Positions 44,298-44,587 of a stretch of 44,587 bases of DNA are shown here, piece after piece; positions within the stretch are counted from its first letter, which is position 1; the number at the start of each line of letters is the position of its first letter. Made by a program: the position numbers and the translations under genes. The stretch is taken from the NCBI GenBank assembly GCA_947474435.1, contig CANJII010000028.1, positions 1 through 44,587 on the forward strand. Direction: 5' to 3'. Under the pieces are notes generated by a model. It saw only the letters and a list, made by a program, of their open reading frames with translations. It made no database searches and was not told where the DNA came from. The DNA is from Chitinophagaceae bacterium (GTDB lineage Bacteria; Bacteroidota; Bacteroidia; Chitinophagales; UBA10324).

Positions 44298-44375
44298 ATA
44301 AAAAGATGTTATGTGCAACCCTAAAAGATAGCTTAAACTATCGATGGAAGAATTAGTCTAAAAAAATAAAAAGAC

Positions 44376-44587
44376 ATGAAAAAAATATTTTTACAATTCA
44401 TTTTGTTGATTTCACTATCCAATTGGGCTTTTGCTCAAACAAATATTTATGACAGTATTTTTGTTGGAGGTCGTTGGAGAACTTTTTTAACTCATCTTCC
44501 AACAGGATATAATACTTCGAACAACTACCCATTAGTTTTAGCATTTCACGGTGGTGGTCTATTAGGTTATCAATCCATTCAATATCA
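44376..44587 (+). CDS. Secreted alpha/beta-hydrolase (esterase/PHB depolymerase-like), 5' part
   Basis: The gene is cut by the window end after 70 codons. A signal peptide spans residues 1-21 (MKKIFLQF to WAFAQ). The mature start resembles the LpqC/poly(3-hydroxybutyrate) depolymerase-like esterase family: DSIFVGGRWRTFLTHLPTGY is followed by PLVLAFHGGGLLGY, the oxyanion-hole HGGG region. The catalytic Ser, Asp and His would be beyond the edge, as would any T9SS sorting domain. Substrate class (feruloyl, acetyl-xylan or polyester) cannot be decided. The start ATG follows the inverted-repeat region by about 80 bases. Confidence 0.8.
   Translation, partial: MKKIFLQFILLISLSNWAFAQTNIYDSIFVGGRWRTFLTHLPTGYNTSNNYPLVLAFHGGGLLGYQSIQY

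Larger units (their letters stand above)
43810..44375. other. Gene-free stretch with repeat-like DNA
   Basis: I see no credible gene in these 566 bases. In order it holds a CTCAGCATGTCGAAG-type repeat word (43841-43860), a GC-rich element (about 43898-43984), an AT-rich section, and a long inverted repeat (44215-44297) ending near GTTATGTGCAACC (44309-44321). It separates the formate locus from an unrelated hydrolase gene and looks like a site of past insertion or rearrangement. Confidence 0.65.

Overview
The window looks like chromosomal DNA of a Bacteroidota bacterium, probably a free-living, respiring member of the Sphingobacteriia/Chitinophagia/Saprospiria side of the phylum. I cannot name a genus. 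The evidence is three proteins (plus a fragment of a fourth) with type IX secretion (T9SS) C-terminal sorting domains, TAnnTTTG-type -7 promoter boxes, start codons generally lacking Shine-Dalgarno sequences, AT-rich DNA, and large PAS-rich sensor kinases. Genes were called by eye from reading frames and motifs; no database search was possible.

Region 1 (1-7.7 kb, minus strand) is a tripartite RND efflux operon: TetR-type regulator, TolC-like outer membrane channel, lipoprotein adaptor and RND pump. It ends in a clear terminator, beyond which lies a small histidine-rich membrane-anchored protein. Upstream of the regulator is a candidate operator, and next to it a decayed fragment of a T9SS cargo gene.

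Region 2 (7.7-20.7 kb, minus strand) is a housekeeping and signalling stretch: a TauE/SafE-type transporter, DNA polymerase I, an AhpD-like protein, a three-gene phosphorelay (multi-PAS NarL-type kinase, LuxR-type regulator, stand-alone receiver), an EamA-type transporter, and a large predicted outer-membrane protein with a protease-like domain that has lost its zinc ligands, a TolB-like propeller and a barrel-like end.

Region 3 (20.8-33.5 kb) holds a metallo-beta-lactamase-fold hydrolase, a 1397-residue hybrid kinase (GAF, several PAS, HisKA, ATPase, receiver, HPt), three plus-strand T9SS cargo genes (an exported thioredoxin-like protein, a small surface protein, and a 1346-residue Asp-box/PKD/LamG protein) and a convergent FKBP prolyl isomerase.

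Region 4 (33.7-43.8 kb, plus strand) is a molybdenum cofactor and formate locus: moaA, moeA, a TSUP transporter, mobA, moaD, moaE, fhs (formate-THF ligase), fdhD, and a NuoE-NuoF fusion like the diaphorase subunit of an NAD-dependent formate dehydrogenase. The genes would together make the cofactor, sulfurate and electrically connect a formate dehydrogenase, and assimilate formate into one-carbon metabolism. The catalytic formate dehydrogenase subunit is not in the window. A two-gene cassette, a small PD-(D/E)XK nuclease-like protein and a Schlafen AlbA_2-type protein, interrupts the locus between fhs and fdhD. It is the best candidate here for an undescribed system, possibly defence-related.

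Region 5 (43.8-44.6 kb) is a gene-free stretch with a GC-rich repeat-like element and a long perfect inverted repeat, then the start of a secreted alpha/beta-hydrolase gene cut by the window edge. Repeat-like DNA recurs elsewhere: heptamer-like repeats at gene junctions, and palindromic repeat-like DNA inside polA and the large outer-membrane protein gene.
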